64,000 nt of DNA from Bhargavaea ullalensis (GTDB lineage: Bacteria > Bacillota > Bacilli > Bacillales_A > Planococcaceae): NCBI RefSeq assembly GCF_040545425.1, contig NZ_JBEPLW010000012.1; one strand, 5' to 3'. Numbering within the stretch: the stretch's first letter is position 1; every line of letters begins with the position of its first letter. The notes below the pieces were generated by a model. The model had not been told where the DNA came from and ran no database searches. It saw nothing but the letters and a program-made list of their open reading frames with translations. This document shows, one piece after another, positions 33,190-42,352 of the stretch. Position numbers and translations under genes: made by a program.

Positions 33190-34527
33190 GTGGCTTATGA
33201 ATTTCGGTTGCCGGACATCGGCGAGGGGATCCATGAAGGCGAGATCGTAAAATGGTTTGTCGGAAAAGGCGATACGATCGAGGAAGATGACACACTCTGT
33301 GAAATCCAGAACGACAAGGCCGTCGTTGAAATCCCGTCGCCGGTCGGCGGAACGGTCGAGGAAGTCCTCGTCCAGGAAGGCGAAGTGGCCGTCGTCGGAG
33401 ATGTGATCATCCGGATCGACTCCCCCGACCACGAGGGAGAGGAAGACACGGCCGGCACGGAGGAAACAGAGGCGCAGGTCCAGTCGACACTGGAATCGGG
33501 CCAGGATGTGGAAAAGGCGGAAGCCCCTAAAGGCGGCAAGGAAGAAGGCGTACCTTCGGCTCCGGCACAGTCTGCCGGAAAAGAAACAGACGGACGTCGC
33601 GTCATCGCCATGCCGTCCGTGCGCAAATATGCACGCGACCATGACGTCAACATCCGCGAAGTGGAAGGCAGCGGCAAAAACGGCCGTGTGCTCAAAGAGG
33701 ACATTGATTCGTTCCTGAGCGGCGGACAAAAACAGGAACAGGAAGCTCCTTCGGCAGAAGCGGCGCAGGCGCCACAAGAGCAGGAGCAGCCGGCTGCGGC
33801 AAAGGCAACGGTTCCGGAAGGCGACTTCCCGGAAACCCGGGAGAAGATCTCTCCGATCCGCAAAGCGATCGCAAAGGCGATGGTCAATTCCAAGCACACC
33901 GCCCCGCACGTCACGCACCTCGACGAAGTGGACGTCACGGCGCTTGTGGAACACCGCCGCAAGTTCAAGGAGATTGCCGCCGAAGAAGGCATCAAGCTGA
34001 CTTATCTTCCTTACGTCGTCAAGGCGCTCGTTTCCACGCTCCGGAAATATCCGCAGCTGAACGTGTCGTATGATGACAACACCGAGGAAGTCGTCCAGAA
34101 GCACTACTACAACATCGGCATTGCGGCCGACACGGACCGCGGACTTCTCGTTCCGGTCATCAAGCATGCGGACCGCAAATCGGTGTTCGCCGTGTCGGAT
34201 GAAATCAATCAGCTAGCAGGGAAGGCGCGCGACGGCAAGCTCGCCCCGAATGAAATGAAGGGCGGCTCCATCTCCATCTCGAACCTCGGATCGGCGAACG
34301 GCCAGTGGTTCACCCCGGTGATCAACCACCCGGAAGTCGCGATCCTCGGAATCGGTCGGATTGCAGAGAAACCTGTTGTCAAAAATGGTGAAATCATGGC
34401 CGCTCCTATGTTAGCATTATCGTTGAGCTATGATCACCGGATGATCGACGGCGTCACGGCACAGCAGGCGCTGAACCATATCAAGAAGCTGCTCGCAAAT
34501 CCGGAACTTTTACTAATGGAGGCGTAA
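33190..34527 (+). CDS. pdhC: Dihydrolipoamide acetyltransferase E2 of pyruvate dehydrogenase
   Basis: The 445-aa product starts at GTG 33190 (AAAGGAAGG upstream), giving the canonical MAYEFRLPDIGEG; GTG 33181 is less likely. One lipoyl domain (1-80, lipoylated Lys43 in NDKAVVEIP) is followed by an acidic linker, a peripheral-subunit-binding domain (about 140-175), a Pro/Ala/Gln hinge and the catalytic domain (about 215-445) with DHRMIDG. It forms the core of the complex and binds E1 and E3. Confidence 0.96.
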   Translation: MAYEFRLPDIGEGIHEGEIVKWFVGKGDTIEEDDTLCEIQNDKAVVEIPSPVGGTVEEVLVQEGEVAVVGDVIIRIDSPDHEGEEDTAGTEETEAQVQSTLESGQDVEKAEAPKGGKEEGVPSAPAQSAGKETDGRRVIAMPSVRKYARDHDVNIREVEGSGKNGRVLKEDIDSFLSGGQKQEQEAPSAEAAQAPQEQEQPAAAKATVPEGDFPETREKISPIRKAIAKAMVNSKHTAPHVTHLDEVDVTALVEHRRKFKEIAAEEGIKLTYLPYVVKALVSTLRKYPQLNVSYDDNTEEVVQKHYYNIGIAADTDRGLLVPVIKHADRKSVFAVSDEINQLAGKARDGKLAPNEMKGGSISISNLGSANGQWFTPVINHPEVAILGIGRIAEKPVVKNGEIMAAPMLALSLSYDHRMIDGVTAQQALNHIKKLLANPELLLMEA

Positions 34528-34531
34528 AACA

Positions 34532-35941
34532 ATGGTAGTAGGTGATTTTCCAATTGAAACGGACACACTCGTCATCGGATCCGGCCCAGGGGGATACGTT
34601 GCGGCGATCCGTGCCGCGCAGACCGGGCAGAAAGTGACGATCGTGGAACGCGGAAGCCTTGGCGGCGTTTGCCTGAACGTCGGCTGCATCCCGTCGAAAG
34701 CCCTCATCTCCGTCGGCCATCGCTATGTGGATGCGCAAGGTGCCGACGCAATGGGCATTACGACCTCCGACGCGAAAATCGACTTCTCCAAAGCCCAGGA
34801 ATTCAAAAACAGCGTCGTCAAGAAATTGACGGGCGGTGTCGAAGGCCTCCTGAAAGGCAACAAGGTGGAAATCGTAAAAGGCGAAGCGTACTTCGTTGAT
34901 GCGCACACGGTCCGGGTGATGGACGAAAAATCTGCCCAGACTTATAAATTCAACAACGTCATTCTGGCGACCGGCTCCCGTCCGGTGGAAATCCCTTCGT
35001 TTAAGTTCTCGAAGCGGATCATCGATTCGACCGGCGCGCTGTCGCTCGAAGAAGTGCCGGGCAAGCTCGTCGTCATCGGCGGCGGCTACATCGGTACCGA
35101 ACTGGGTTCGGCTTATGCGAACCTCGGCTCCGAAGTGACGATCCTCGAAGGCGCGAAGGACATCCTCGCGGGCTTTGAAAAGCAGATGACGCAGATCGTC
35201 AAAAAAGGCCTCAAGAAAAAAGGCGTTGAAATCGTCACGGGCGCCATGGCAAAAGGCGCAGCAGAAACCGAGAACGGCGTGACGGTCACATACGAAGCCG
35301 GCGGCGAAGAGAAGAAAGTCGAAGCCGACTACGTGCTCGTCACCGTCGGCCGCCGTCCGAACACGGATGAAATGGGCCTTGAGGAAGCCGGCGTGAAGTT
35401 CGGCGAACGCGGCCTCATCGAAGTGGACCGCCAGGGACGGACAAGCGTGTCCAGCATCTTCGCGATCGGCGACATCGTACCGGGTCCTCAGCTTGCCCAC
35501 AAAGCTTCCTACGAAGGCAAGGTCGCAGCCGAAGCGATTGCCGGAGAAAAATCCGAAGTGGACTACATGGCCATCCCTGCTGTGTGCTTCACGGATCCGG
35601 AACTCGCGACGGTCGGCCTGAGCGAGCAGCAGGCGAAAGACGAAGGCTACGAAGTGACGGCGGGCAAATTCCCGTTCGGCGCAAACGGCCGCGCACTTGC
35701 GCTTGATGCAACCGACGGCTTTGTGAAGCTCGTTTCGCGCAAAGAAGACGGACTGCTTCTCGGTGCCCAGATCGTCGGCACAGGTGCATCCGACATGATC
35801 GCAGAACTCGGACTGGCCATTGAAGCCGGCATGACGGTGGAAGACATCGCCATGACGATCCATGCCCACCCGACTCTCGGCGAAATCTCGATGGAGGCGG
35901 CGGAAGTCGTCCTCGGCTCGCCGATCCACATCCTGAAGTAA
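34532..35941 (+). CDS. pdhD: Dihydrolipoamide dehydrogenase E3
   Basis: The 469-aa flavoprotein has an FAD-binding GSGPGGYVAA (near 15-24), the redox disulfide GGVCLNVGCIPSK (near 45-57), an NAD-binding GGGYIGTE (near 185) and the C-terminal HAHPTLGE active-site His motif. It reoxidises the lipoyl groups of E2. Its ribosome site GGAGG lies inside the end of pdhC. A strong terminator follows. Confidence 0.96.
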   Translation: MVVGDFPIETDTLVIGSGPGGYVAAIRAAQTGQKVTIVERGSLGGVCLNVGCIPSKALISVGHRYVDAQGADAMGITTSDAKIDFSKAQEFKNSVVKKLTGGVEGLLKGNKVEIVKGEAYFVDAHTVRVMDEKSAQTYKFNNVILATGSRPVEIPSFKFSKRIIDSTGALSLEEVPGKLVVIGGGYIGTELGSAYANLGSEVTILEGAKDILAGFEKQMTQIVKKGLKKKGVEIVTGAMAKGAAETENGVTVTYEAGGEEKKVEADYVLVTVGRRPNTDEMGLEEAGVKFGERGLIEVDRQGRTSVSSIFAIGDIVPGPQLAHKASYEGKVAAEAIAGEKSEVDYMAIPAVCFTDPELATVGLSEQQAKDEGYEVTAGKFPFGANGRALALDATDGFVKLVSRKEDGLLLGAQIVGTGASDMIAELGLAIEAGMTVEDIAMTIHAHPTLGEISMEAAEVVLGSPIHILK

Positions 35942-35954
35942 TCTTTGGACATTC

Positions 35955-36003
35955 AAAGAGCTGTCCCGAAGGCCGAACCGGCCGCCGGGGCAGCTCTTTT
36001 TTT
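35955..36003 (+). terminator. pdh operon terminator
   Basis: AAAGAGCTGTCCCG and CGGGGCAGCTCTTT pair across an inner GGCCG/CGGCC hairpin and are followed by a T run. Confidence 0.9.
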
Positions 36004-36095
36004 ATGTGCAAGCCCGGCCGTCCGGATGTCCTGAGTTCATTGCATGGGCGGGAGCGTGCGTGATAGACTGGAAATTCGAAGGGAGAGTGGACAAT

Positions 36096-36965
36096 ATGAG
36101 AAAGACAACATGGCTGATGTACATAGCCGTTGCCGCACTGCTTCTGCTCGGCGCATGCGGCAATGGCAGCAAGGACAACAACTCCGCTGCCACCGGCGAG
36201 GGGGAAACGGTGCCGGCCGGCGGTCAGCCGGAAGAAGATCAGTCCGGCGGCGAAGAAACGGGCGGCGCCGGGGAAGGGGACAAAGAGACGGCTGAAGAAA
36301 CAGAAGAAGAAGCTGAATTACCGGCCGAGCCGCTGTATGAGCTGAACGAAGCAACCTGGTCATTCCAACCGGTCGGCGACGCGAATCCGCAAGCCGCACT
36401 GCTGACATTTGACGATGCACCCGACAAGCATGCGCTGGAAATTGCCAAGACGCTCATCGAAAAAGACGCACCGGCCATCTTTTTCGTCAACGGTCACTTC
36501 CTGGATTCTGATTCGGGCAAGGAGATGCTGAAAGAGATCCACGACATGGGCTTCCCGATCGGGAACCACACGATGACGCACGCCAACCTGAAAGAACTGT
36601 CTGAGGATCAGCAACGCGAAGAAATCCTCGGCGTCAATGAAATCGTGGAGTCGGTCATCGGAGAGAAGCCCCGCTTTTTCCGGGCTCCGTTCGGCTCCAA
36701 CACCGACTTCAGCCGGCAGCTCGTTTCCGATGAAGGCATGCTCCTCATGAACTGGACATACGGCTATGACTGGGAGAAGCAGTATATGGACGCCGACGCA
36801 CTTGCGGACATTATGGTGAACTCCGAATACCTCAACAACGGGGCAAACCTGCTCATGCACGACCGGGAATGGACGTCCGCCGCGCTTCCGCGGATCATCG
36901 ACGGCCTGCGCGGGAAAGGCTACGAGCTGATCGACCCGGCGACGATCAAGCTCCCGGAGAATTGA
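36096..36965 (+). CDS. Polysaccharide deacetylase-family lipoprotein
   Basis: The 289-aa product starts at ATG 36096 behind GAAGGGAGAG. Lipoprotein signal with LGAC and Cys21; residues about 25-78 are a Gly/Glu-rich acidic spacer. The NodB domain (about 98-289) has LTFDDAPD (Asp106, Asp107), the zinc His pair HTMTH (158, 162) and RAPFG. Such enzymes de-N-acetylate peptidoglycan or other surface glycans on the outer face. The last position of the TFDDGP motif reads APD. Gene is separated from pdhD by a terminator. Confidence 0.9.
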   Translation: MRKTTWLMYIAVAALLLLGACGNGSKDNNSAATGEGETVPAGGQPEEDQSGGEETGGAGEGDKETAEETEEEAELPAEPLYELNEATWSFQPVGDANPQAALLTFDDAPDKHALEIAKTLIEKDAPAIFFVNGHFLDSDSGKEMLKEIHDMGFPIGNHTMTHANLKELSEDQQREEILGVNEIVESVIGEKPRFFRAPFGSNTDFSRQLVSDEGMLLMNWTYGYDWEKQYMDADALADIMVNSEYLNNGANLLMHDREWTSAALPRIIDGLRGKGYELIDPATIKLPEN

Positions 36966-37033
36966 ACCTGATTTGGGCGGATGTTTAACAAACTGCCTTG
37001 AATGTCAGGCAACTTCACCGCTCTCGAAAAAAA

Positions 37034-37059
37034 GCAGTTCCGCACAATCGCGGAACTGC
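37034..37059. terminator. Left copy of a terminator hairpin flanking the IS derivative
   Basis: GCAGTTCCGC-ACAATC-GCGGAACTGC preceded by AAAAAAA; a ten-pair stem. Its right foot is the base just before the IS end at 37060. Near-identical to the hairpin at 37430-37455. Confidence 0.85.
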
Positions 37060-37429
37060 TCAGACTGTAGCCAAAGTGAGCCTAATGCTCCTTTGGCTAC
37101 AGTCTTCTTTTTCTTGAATATCCTTCGGATTTCCGCTGCGGGCGTTGCCTTAGCCTCCTCGAGCTGCGCTCTGCGGGGTCTTCGGCTAACGCTTTTCCAG
37201 CAGGTGTCTCGGGCTCTCCGCTCCAGACCACTTAAAGTGTGTTGAGACGATCAAAATAACAGACTAATAAACGGATGATGAGCATGCTGTCAAAATCAAA
37301 TGGAACCAATCAAGATCAATTCCATAGAAGAGGTCAGGCAATCTGAGGATCTAACGCTATTTTTATTTCCATAAAAATAGAAAATCAGGTCCGGAAGTGT
37401 TTGCAGGACCTGATTTGTCTACAGTCTGA
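37060..37429 (+). mobile_element. Internally deleted IS1182-type element (370 bp, MITE-like)
   Basis: Terminal inverted repeats TCAGACTGTAG (37060-37070) and CTACAGTCTGA (37419-37429). The interior matches copy 3 from 44872: subterminal block, GC-rich leader, then the first ~40 bases of the transposase gene (ATGCTGTCAAAATC at 37283). The rest of the gene is deleted; a perfect AAATCAGGTCC/GGACCTGATTT hairpin precedes the right end. It cannot make transposase but keeps both ends, so it could be mobilised in trans. It fills most of the 36966-37473 gap. Confidence 0.88.
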
Positions 37430-37463
37430 GCAGTTTCGCACATCCGCGGAACTGCTTTTTTTT
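37430..37463. terminator. Right copy of the terminator hairpin flanking the IS derivative
   Basis: GCAGTTTCGC-ACATCC-GCGGAACTGC (37430-37455) followed by TTTTTTTT. Differs from the left copy at three of 26 positions. Probably terminates speA on one strand and upstream transcription on the other. Confidence 0.85.
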
Positions 37464-37473
37464 CGGCATCGAT

Positions 37474-38946
37474 TCAGGAAAGGATCGGCTTCTGTTCGCG
37501 GATGACGAGCAGCGTTTCGATCGTGTCGTCTTCCGGGCCCTGGACGGGAAGCCCGGCTTCCATGTTCATGCGGATGTAGTCGATGTTGTCGCGGGTGACG
37601 ATTTCGCCTGGGATCACGATCGGGATGCCGGGCGGGTACACCATGACGAATTCCGCCGAGATCCGGCCCTCCGCTTCATCGAACGGGACCGTTTCGGTTT
37701 TTGCGTAAAAGGCGTCCCGGGGCGTCAGCGCAAGCGCCGGGATTTCCGGCAGCGTGACGAATGGCGGATGTTCGGAGCCATCCGGCGCGAACTCTTCCGC
37801 CAGCCGTTTGAGCGCATTCACAAGCAGGCTCGCTTCGCGTGCCGTATCCCCGATCGTGAGTATGCACAGGATGTTATACAGGTCCGACAGTTCCACTTCG
37901 ATGTTCGCCTGTTCGCGAAGCCACACCTCGGCCTGGCTGCCCGTGATCGACAGGTCCTTCACGCTGATGAGCAGCTTTGTCGGATCGGTGTCATGGGAGG
38001 CGGAGCTGTGGATCAGTTCCTGCCCCGGGCACCAGAGCCCCGGGATCTTGTTGATCCGCCTGCGGGTGTCGCGGGCAAGCCGGATTGTGTTATCCAGCAA
38101 TCCGTGTCCGTTCATGGCCAGTTGTCTCCGTGCGCAGTCGATGGATGCGAGGATCGGGTATGAAGTGGACGTCGTTGTCAGCATCGAAAAAATCGACTGG
38201 ACGCGCTTGCGGCTGACGAGTCCTTCCCTCAGGTTCAGAACCGATCCCTGGGTCATGGCACCGCCGAGCTTGTGCACCGACGTGGCAGCGAGATCCGCTC
38301 CGGCCGCCATCGCCGACACCGGCAGCCGGTCATGGAAGTGGATATGGACGCCATGCGCCTCGTCGACGAGCACCGGAACGCCGTATGAATGGGTGATTTC
38401 CACGATCCGCTCAAGATCCGCGCACACTCCGTAGTACGTCGGGTTGATGACGAGCAGGCCCTTCGCGTCAGGATGAACGGACAGGGCCTTTTCCACAGCT
38501 TCGGCAGAGATTCCGTGTGAAATGCCGAGTTCCGGGTCCACTTCGGGGTGGATGAAGACGGGCACGGCACCGGCAAAGACGATCGCGGACATGATCGATT
38601 TATGGACGTTCCTCGGGACGATGATTTTGTCGCCGGGCTCGCATACGCTCAGGATCATCGTCATGATCGCGCCGCTTGTCCCCTGCACTGAAAAGAACGT
38701 GTAGTCGGCGCCGAAAGCCTCCGCCGCCAGCGTTTGTGCCTCATGGATTGCGCCTTTCGGCGAGTGAAGGTCATCAAGCGGCGAAATGTTGATCATGTCG
38801 ATGGACAGGATAGGATCGCCGGCGAATGCCCTGAATTCGGGATCCATCCCGCGGCCTTTCTTGTGGCCGGGTATATGAAACTGGACCGGATTGCGGTCCC
38901 GGTGTTTGAGCAATGCATCAAAAAGCGGGGTTTCCTGCTGGGACAA
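37474..38946 (-). CDS. speA: Arginine/lysine/ornithine decarboxylase (SpeA-type)
   Basis: The 490-aa product is a fold-type I PLP decarboxylase of the Orn/Lys/Arg group in the short Gram-positive form: FHIPGHKKG near residue 23, VDEAHGVH near 194 and PLP Lys226 in SVHKLGG. B. subtilis SpeA makes agmatine from arginine for spermidine synthesis and lies downstream of pdhD, as here. The start is TTG 38946, seven bases after GAGGAGG. Substrate assignment rests on synteny. Confidence 0.88.
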   Translation of the reverse strand: MSQQETPLFDALLKHRDRNPVQFHIPGHKKGRGMDPEFRAFAGDPILSIDMINISPLDDLHSPKGAIHEAQTLAAEAFGADYTFFSVQGTSGAIMTMILSVCEPGDKIIVPRNVHKSIMSAIVFAGAVPVFIHPEVDPELGISHGISAEAVEKALSVHPDAKGLLVINPTYYGVCADLERIVEITHSYGVPVLVDEAHGVHIHFHDRLPVSAMAAGADLAATSVHKLGGAMTQGSVLNLREGLVSRKRVQSIFSMLTTTSTSYPILASIDCARRQLAMNGHGLLDNTIRLARDTRRRINKIPGLWCPGQELIHSSASHDTDPTKLLISVKDLSITGSQAEVWLREQANIEVELSDLYNILCILTIGDTAREASLLVNALKRLAEEFAPDGSEHPPFVTLPEIPALALTPRDAFYAKTETVPFDEAEGRISAEFVMVYPPGIPIVIPGEIVTRDNIDYIRMNMEAGLPVQGPEDDTIETLLVIREQKPILS

Positions 38947-38980
38947 TCTGCTGCCTCCTCATCATGCGGTTTCAAGGGGA

Positions 38981-39009
38981 ATTATAGCACCGCACCAACC
39001 GGTTGTCAC
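38981..39009 (-). promoter_or_regulatory. speA promoter
   Basis: On the minus strand GTGACA (39009-39004), a 17-base spacer and TATAAT (38986-38981); 11 of 12 consensus bases match. Confidence 0.78.
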
Positions 39010-39027
39010 CGTCAATCCGCGGTACGG

Positions 39028-39056
39028 TTCAACTCCGGCCAAAGGTGCGATATGAT
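39028..39056 (+). promoter_or_regulatory. Probable promoter of the NMO-type gene
   Basis: TTCAAC (39028-39033), a 17-base spacer and TATGAT (39051-39056), about 20 bases before the start codon and back to back with the speA promoter. Confidence 0.6.
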
Positions 39057-39076
39057 GGAGGAAAGGGGGAATGATG

Positions 39077-40045
39077 ATGGAGTGGAACACAAGGGTGACC
39101 GGGCTGCTTGGCATTGATTGTCCGATTGTCCAGGGAGGACTCGCCTATCTCGCTTATGCAGATTTGGCAGCCGCCGTATCTGAAGCCGGGGGACTCGGAC
39201 AAATCACGGCGATGAGTCTGCCCGGACCCGATGAACTGCGGGAAGAGATCCGGAAAGTCCGAAGCATGACGGACAAGCCGTTCGGCGTAAACTATGCGAT
39301 CGGACAGCACGGACGTCCGTATGACCATATGCTGGACGTGGCGATCGAGGAAAATGTGCCGGTCGTCACAATGACGGGCGGGAACCCCGCGCCGATCCTG
39401 GAGCGTCTGAAAGGCACGGACATCAAGAAACTGGTGCTCGTGGCCGCCGTGCGGCAGGCTCAGAAGGCCGAAAGCCTCGGAGCGGATGCGGTCATGGTCG
39501 TCGGACAGGAAGGCGGCGGCCATCTCGGACGGGACGATGTCGGCTCGATGGTGCTCATCCCGCGGGTCGTGGACAGTGTGTCCATCCCGGTCATCGCTTC
39601 TGGCGGCATCGGGGACGGCCGGGGATGGATGGCCGCCATGGCGCTCGGCGCGGAAGGGATTGAAATGGGGACCCGGTTCATCGCCACGAAAGAGTGCATT
39701 CATGCATCGGATGTGTACAAGCAGGCCCTGCTGGATGCAAGCGAAACCGGGACCGCCGTCATCAAGCGCCGTCTCGGCACTCCCGCCCGCGCGCTCGCCA
39801 ACAGCTGGACCGGACGGATTCTGGAGATTGAAGAAAAGACGCCTGACTATGAGGCGCTGAAGGACTTCATCAGCGGTGAAGCGAACCGGCGCTACATCCA
39901 TGACGGCGACACGGAAGGCGGCTACGGCTGGGCGGGCCAGGTCACAGGGCTGATCGACGACATTCCGACCGTGGCGGAGCTGATCAGCCGGATGGCGGGA
40001 GAGGCGAAAGCAATCCGGACGAAATGGGGTTTTGGACTAAACTGA
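39077..40045 (+). CDS. Nitronate monooxygenase/FabK-like flavin oxidoreductase
   Basis: The 322-aa product is a TIM-barrel FMN enzyme of the 2-nitropropane dioxygenase group: PIVQGGLAYLAYADLAAAVSEAGG near the N-terminus, VVGQEGGGHLGRDD near residue 143 and the phosphate-binding ASGGIGDGRG near 176. The family includes nitronate monooxygenases and enoyl-ACP reductase FabK, so the true reaction is open. Three ATGs (39071, 39074, 39077) fit; the third has the best spacing to AAAGGGGG. Confidence 0.85.
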   Translation: MEWNTRVTGLLGIDCPIVQGGLAYLAYADLAAAVSEAGGLGQITAMSLPGPDELREEIRKVRSMTDKPFGVNYAIGQHGRPYDHMLDVAIEENVPVVTMTGGNPAPILERLKGTDIKKLVLVAAVRQAQKAESLGADAVMVVGQEGGGHLGRDDVGSMVLIPRVVDSVSIPVIASGGIGDGRGWMAAMALGAEGIEMGTRFIATKECIHASDVYKQALLDASETGTAVIKRRLGTPARALANSWTGRILEIEEKTPDYEALKDFISGEANRRYIHDGDTEGGYGWAGQVTGLIDDIPTVAELISRMAGEAKAIRTKWGFGLN

Positions 40046-40057
40046 GGAGGTGCCAAA

Positions 40058-40336
40058 ATGGATTATTCCTATCCGCTTGAACCGGACTGGACAACCGAAG
40101 AAATCATCGATGCAGTCAAATTTTACGAGGCGGTCGAAAAGGCGTACGAAAAAGGGATCAGCCGGGGAGAACTGATGAAAGCGTATCGGCGGTTCAAAGA
40201 AATCGAACCTTCCAAGGCGGGGGAGAAGCGCATCTTCAATGAATTTGAGGAAGCGAGCGGTTATGCCGCCTGGCCGGTCATCCGCAGGCTGAAAGACAGT
40301 CCGGACGAGGAAATCATAAAAGGAGCGGGGGCATAA
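40058..40336 (+). CDS. yktA: UPF0223 family protein YktA
   Basis: The 92-aa product begins MDYSYPLEPDWTTEEI, the conserved UPF0223 opening, and has the KAYRRFKEIEPSKAGEK core. All-helical small protein of unknown function. The ATG follows GAGGAGGTG 12 bases after the preceding stop, so the two genes may be cotranscribed. It sits next to yktB as in B. subtilis. Confidence 0.93.
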   Translation: MDYSYPLEPDWTTEEIIDAVKFYEAVEKAYEKGISRGELMKAYRRFKEIEPSKAGEKRIFNEFEEASGYAAWPVIRRLKDSPDEEIIKGAGA

Positions 40337-40354
40337 TGCCCTCCGCTCCTTTCA
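40316..40354. terminator. Bidirectional terminator between yktA and yktB
   Basis: AAAGGAGCGG and CCGCTCCTTT pair around GGCATAATGCCC. The stem contains the yktA stop codon and ends at the yktB stop. Confidence 0.85.
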
Positions 40355-40981
40355 TTTCCGGCCGGTGAGGGTCCGGTAAACCGGCAGCAGCCGGTTGAAG
40401 GTGTCTTCTGCACAGGCGAGGAACTCGTCTTCTGACAAGTTCACCGCTTCTTCCCGCGCAATATGACGACCGACGAGGAACTCGGCCTTTTTCACCGTCT
40501 TCAGCCGCTCCAGCAGGCTGATGACCTCATCGCCGCCGTCCGCGTGAACAGGGGAGGATTCGGGCGACATGTGGTCTCCTGAAACAATGAAGTCTTCCGG
40601 CAGCCCGTCGAACAGTTCCGTGTCCGCAAGCATCCGGTCCGCCATCATTTCCTTCCCGGGCAGTTCGTAGACCAATGCCAGAATGACGAATACTTTGGTT
40701 CCGAACAGCCCGATCTGGAAGTGGGGAAGAGCCTTGTATCCGCGGTTGCTCGTTGACCAGGCGACCCACGTGTCTTTCGGCGGGTTCACCTTCCTCCTTG
40801 CATGCTTGGCGACATGCGGGTGGAATTCTTCGCCGAGCACCGAGGAGAAGTAGTGGGCGTAATGCACGCCGAGCGCCTCCAGCTTCGGACGGACCGTGGA
40901 AATCAGCGCTTCCATGCGCGCCTCCAGCCCGTCGATTGCGAATACATCGAAGTCTTTTTCTTCCCATTTCATCTTGGTCAT
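40352..40981 (-). CDS. yktB: UPF0637 (DUF1054) family protein YktB
   Basis: The 209-aa product starts at ATG 40981 behind GAAAGGTG; longer frames have no site. It shows the DUF1054 pattern: FDVFAIDGLEARMEAL, VAKHARRKVNPPKDTWVAW, NRGYKALPHFQIGLF and SGDHM. Function unknown. Convergent with yktA as in B. subtilis. Confidence 0.93.
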   Translation of the reverse strand: MTKMKWEEKDFDVFAIDGLEARMEALISTVRPKLEALGVHYAHYFSSVLGEEFHPHVAKHARRKVNPPKDTWVAWSTSNRGYKALPHFQIGLFGTKVFVILALVYELPGKEMMADRMLADTELFDGLPEDFIVSGDHMSPESSPVHADGGDEVISLLERLKTVKKAEFLVGRHIAREEAVNLSEDEFLACAEDTFNRLLPVYRTLTGRK

Positions 40982-41128
40982 GGACTCACACCTTTCTCTC
41001 TGTACGTTTATTGTAGCAAAAAACGGGGAACAATCTTTCCAACAGGACATCTCGCCGGGGGAACCGGAAAATGAGCGGCATCCATTACAGTGAGGTGACC
41101 AAAAATTCCGCGAAAGGGTGTATCGACC

Positions 41129-41332
41129 ATGAAACAAGTCATTCATGTAATCAGGAAAGCGGATGTGGAAAAGCAGTACGTGAACATGCTGACGCTGGAA
41201 CTTGACTATGAACTCGCCACTCTCTACGATGCCATGAACGAGTCGGATGAAGAACAGCAGGAAAAAAGCAAGCAGCGACTCATGGAGATCCACACAGAGC
41301 TGGAGAAATACAATGCTCTTGCAGCGAACTGA
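41129..41332 (+). CDS. Small helical protein, 67 aa (YkzI-like by position)
   Basis: The product begins MKQVIHVIRK and continues as a charged helical segment (TLELDYELATLYDAMNES...EKSKQRLMEIHTELEK). It lies between yktB and the inositol monophosphatase gene, where B. subtilis has ykzI, so orthology is plausible but rests on position. A GAAAGGG site lies about 10 bases before the ATG. Function unknown. Confidence 0.75.
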   Translation: MKQVIHVIRKADVEKQYVNMLTLELDYELATLYDAMNESDEEQQEKSKQRLMEIHTELEKYNALAAN

Positions 41333-41456
41333 ATCGGTTAGCAAACGGGGGGATCCGGGTTCATCCGATGGTTTAATTGGATGAAGCGGATTCCCTTTCG
41401 GTATAATGGACGGCAGGGCACCCGGGGCTGACCGGTGTGCCGGAAGGGGGAGGCCA

Positions 41457-42251
41457 TTGGACTGGGGAATGATCGACCGCTACGCAAAGTCGCTGATCAA
41501 GGAAGCGGGCCACAGGATCCGCGTGTCGTTTGCCCGTGAGATACAGATTGACACGAAAGACGACGCCAACGATCTGGTGACGGACATCGATAAGGACATC
41601 GAGCAATTTTTCATTTCAAGAATCCGCCAAGATTTTCCGGACCACCGGATTTTGGGCGAGGAAGGCTTCGGGGACGAAGTCAGCTCCAATGAAGGGGTCA
41701 TCTGGATACTGGATCCGATCGACGGGACGATGAACTTCATCCATCAAAAAAGGAATTTCGCCATCTCGCTCGGAATCTACGCCGACGGTGCGGGGATGCT
41801 CGGCTACATCTATGATGTGATGGCGGACGATTTTTATCACGCCGTGCGTGACGGCGGCGCCTACCGCAACGATGAGCGGCTGCCCCGTCTTGAACGGACG
41901 CCGCTGAACGAAGCCGTCATCGGCATCAATGCGAGCTGGGTCTGTCCGAACCGCTATGTGGACCATGAACGTGTGGCCGGTCTTGTGAAAAACTGCCGCG
42001 GTACCCGCTCTTACGGTTCGGCGGCCATCGAGCTGGCCCACGTGGCGTCCGGCCGTCTGGACGCCTATATCTCCATGAGGCTTGCGCCTTGGGATATTGC
42101 GGGCGGCTCTGTGATCGTCGGGGAAGTCGGAGCACTCACGACGGACCTGCGCGGCCGGGAACACGACATGCTGACGAAGGGGACGTTCATTGCGGCGAGG
42201 CCCGGGCTGCATGAAACGATTCTCGGTGAGTATATCCATCTGAAATCATGA
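41457..42251 (+). CDS. yktC: Inositol monophosphatase family protein
   Basis: The 264-aa product carries the metal- and phosphate-binding motifs ILGEEGFG (near 60-67), WILDPIDGTMNF (near 83-94) and LAPWDIAGG (near 205-213) of the inositol monophosphatase/SuhB family. It hydrolyses inositol-1-phosphate or a related phosphate monoester with Mg2+. TTG 41457 is chosen since AAGGGGGAGG is just upstream; ATG 41469 is an alternative. It occupies the B. subtilis yktC position. Confidence 0.9.
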   Translation: MDWGMIDRYAKSLIKEAGHRIRVSFAREIQIDTKDDANDLVTDIDKDIEQFFISRIRQDFPDHRILGEEGFGDEVSSNEGVIWILDPIDGTMNFIHQKRNFAISLGIYADGAGMLGYIYDVMADDFYHAVRDGGAYRNDERLPRLERTPLNEAVIGINASWVCPNRYVDHERVAGLVKNCRGTRSYGSAAIELAHVASGRLDAYISMRLAPWDIAGGSVIVGEVGALTTDLRGREHDMLTKGTFIAARPGLHETILGEYIHLKS

Positions 42252-42257
42252 TGCGAA

Positions 42258-42352
42258 AATGAAAAGCGGGCACACCGTCGGCCGTTGGACCGGCAGGAAA
42301 TCTTTCCCTGCCGGATCAAAACCGCCGTTTTGGTGCCCCGCTCTTTCATTTT
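42258..42352. terminator. Large bidirectional terminator between yktC and ylaF
   Basis: GAAAAGCGGGCACACC pairs with GGTGCCCCGCTCTTTC across about 60 bases that themselves contain CCGGCAGG/CCTGCCGG. T-rich on one side, A-rich on the other. Confidence 0.75.
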
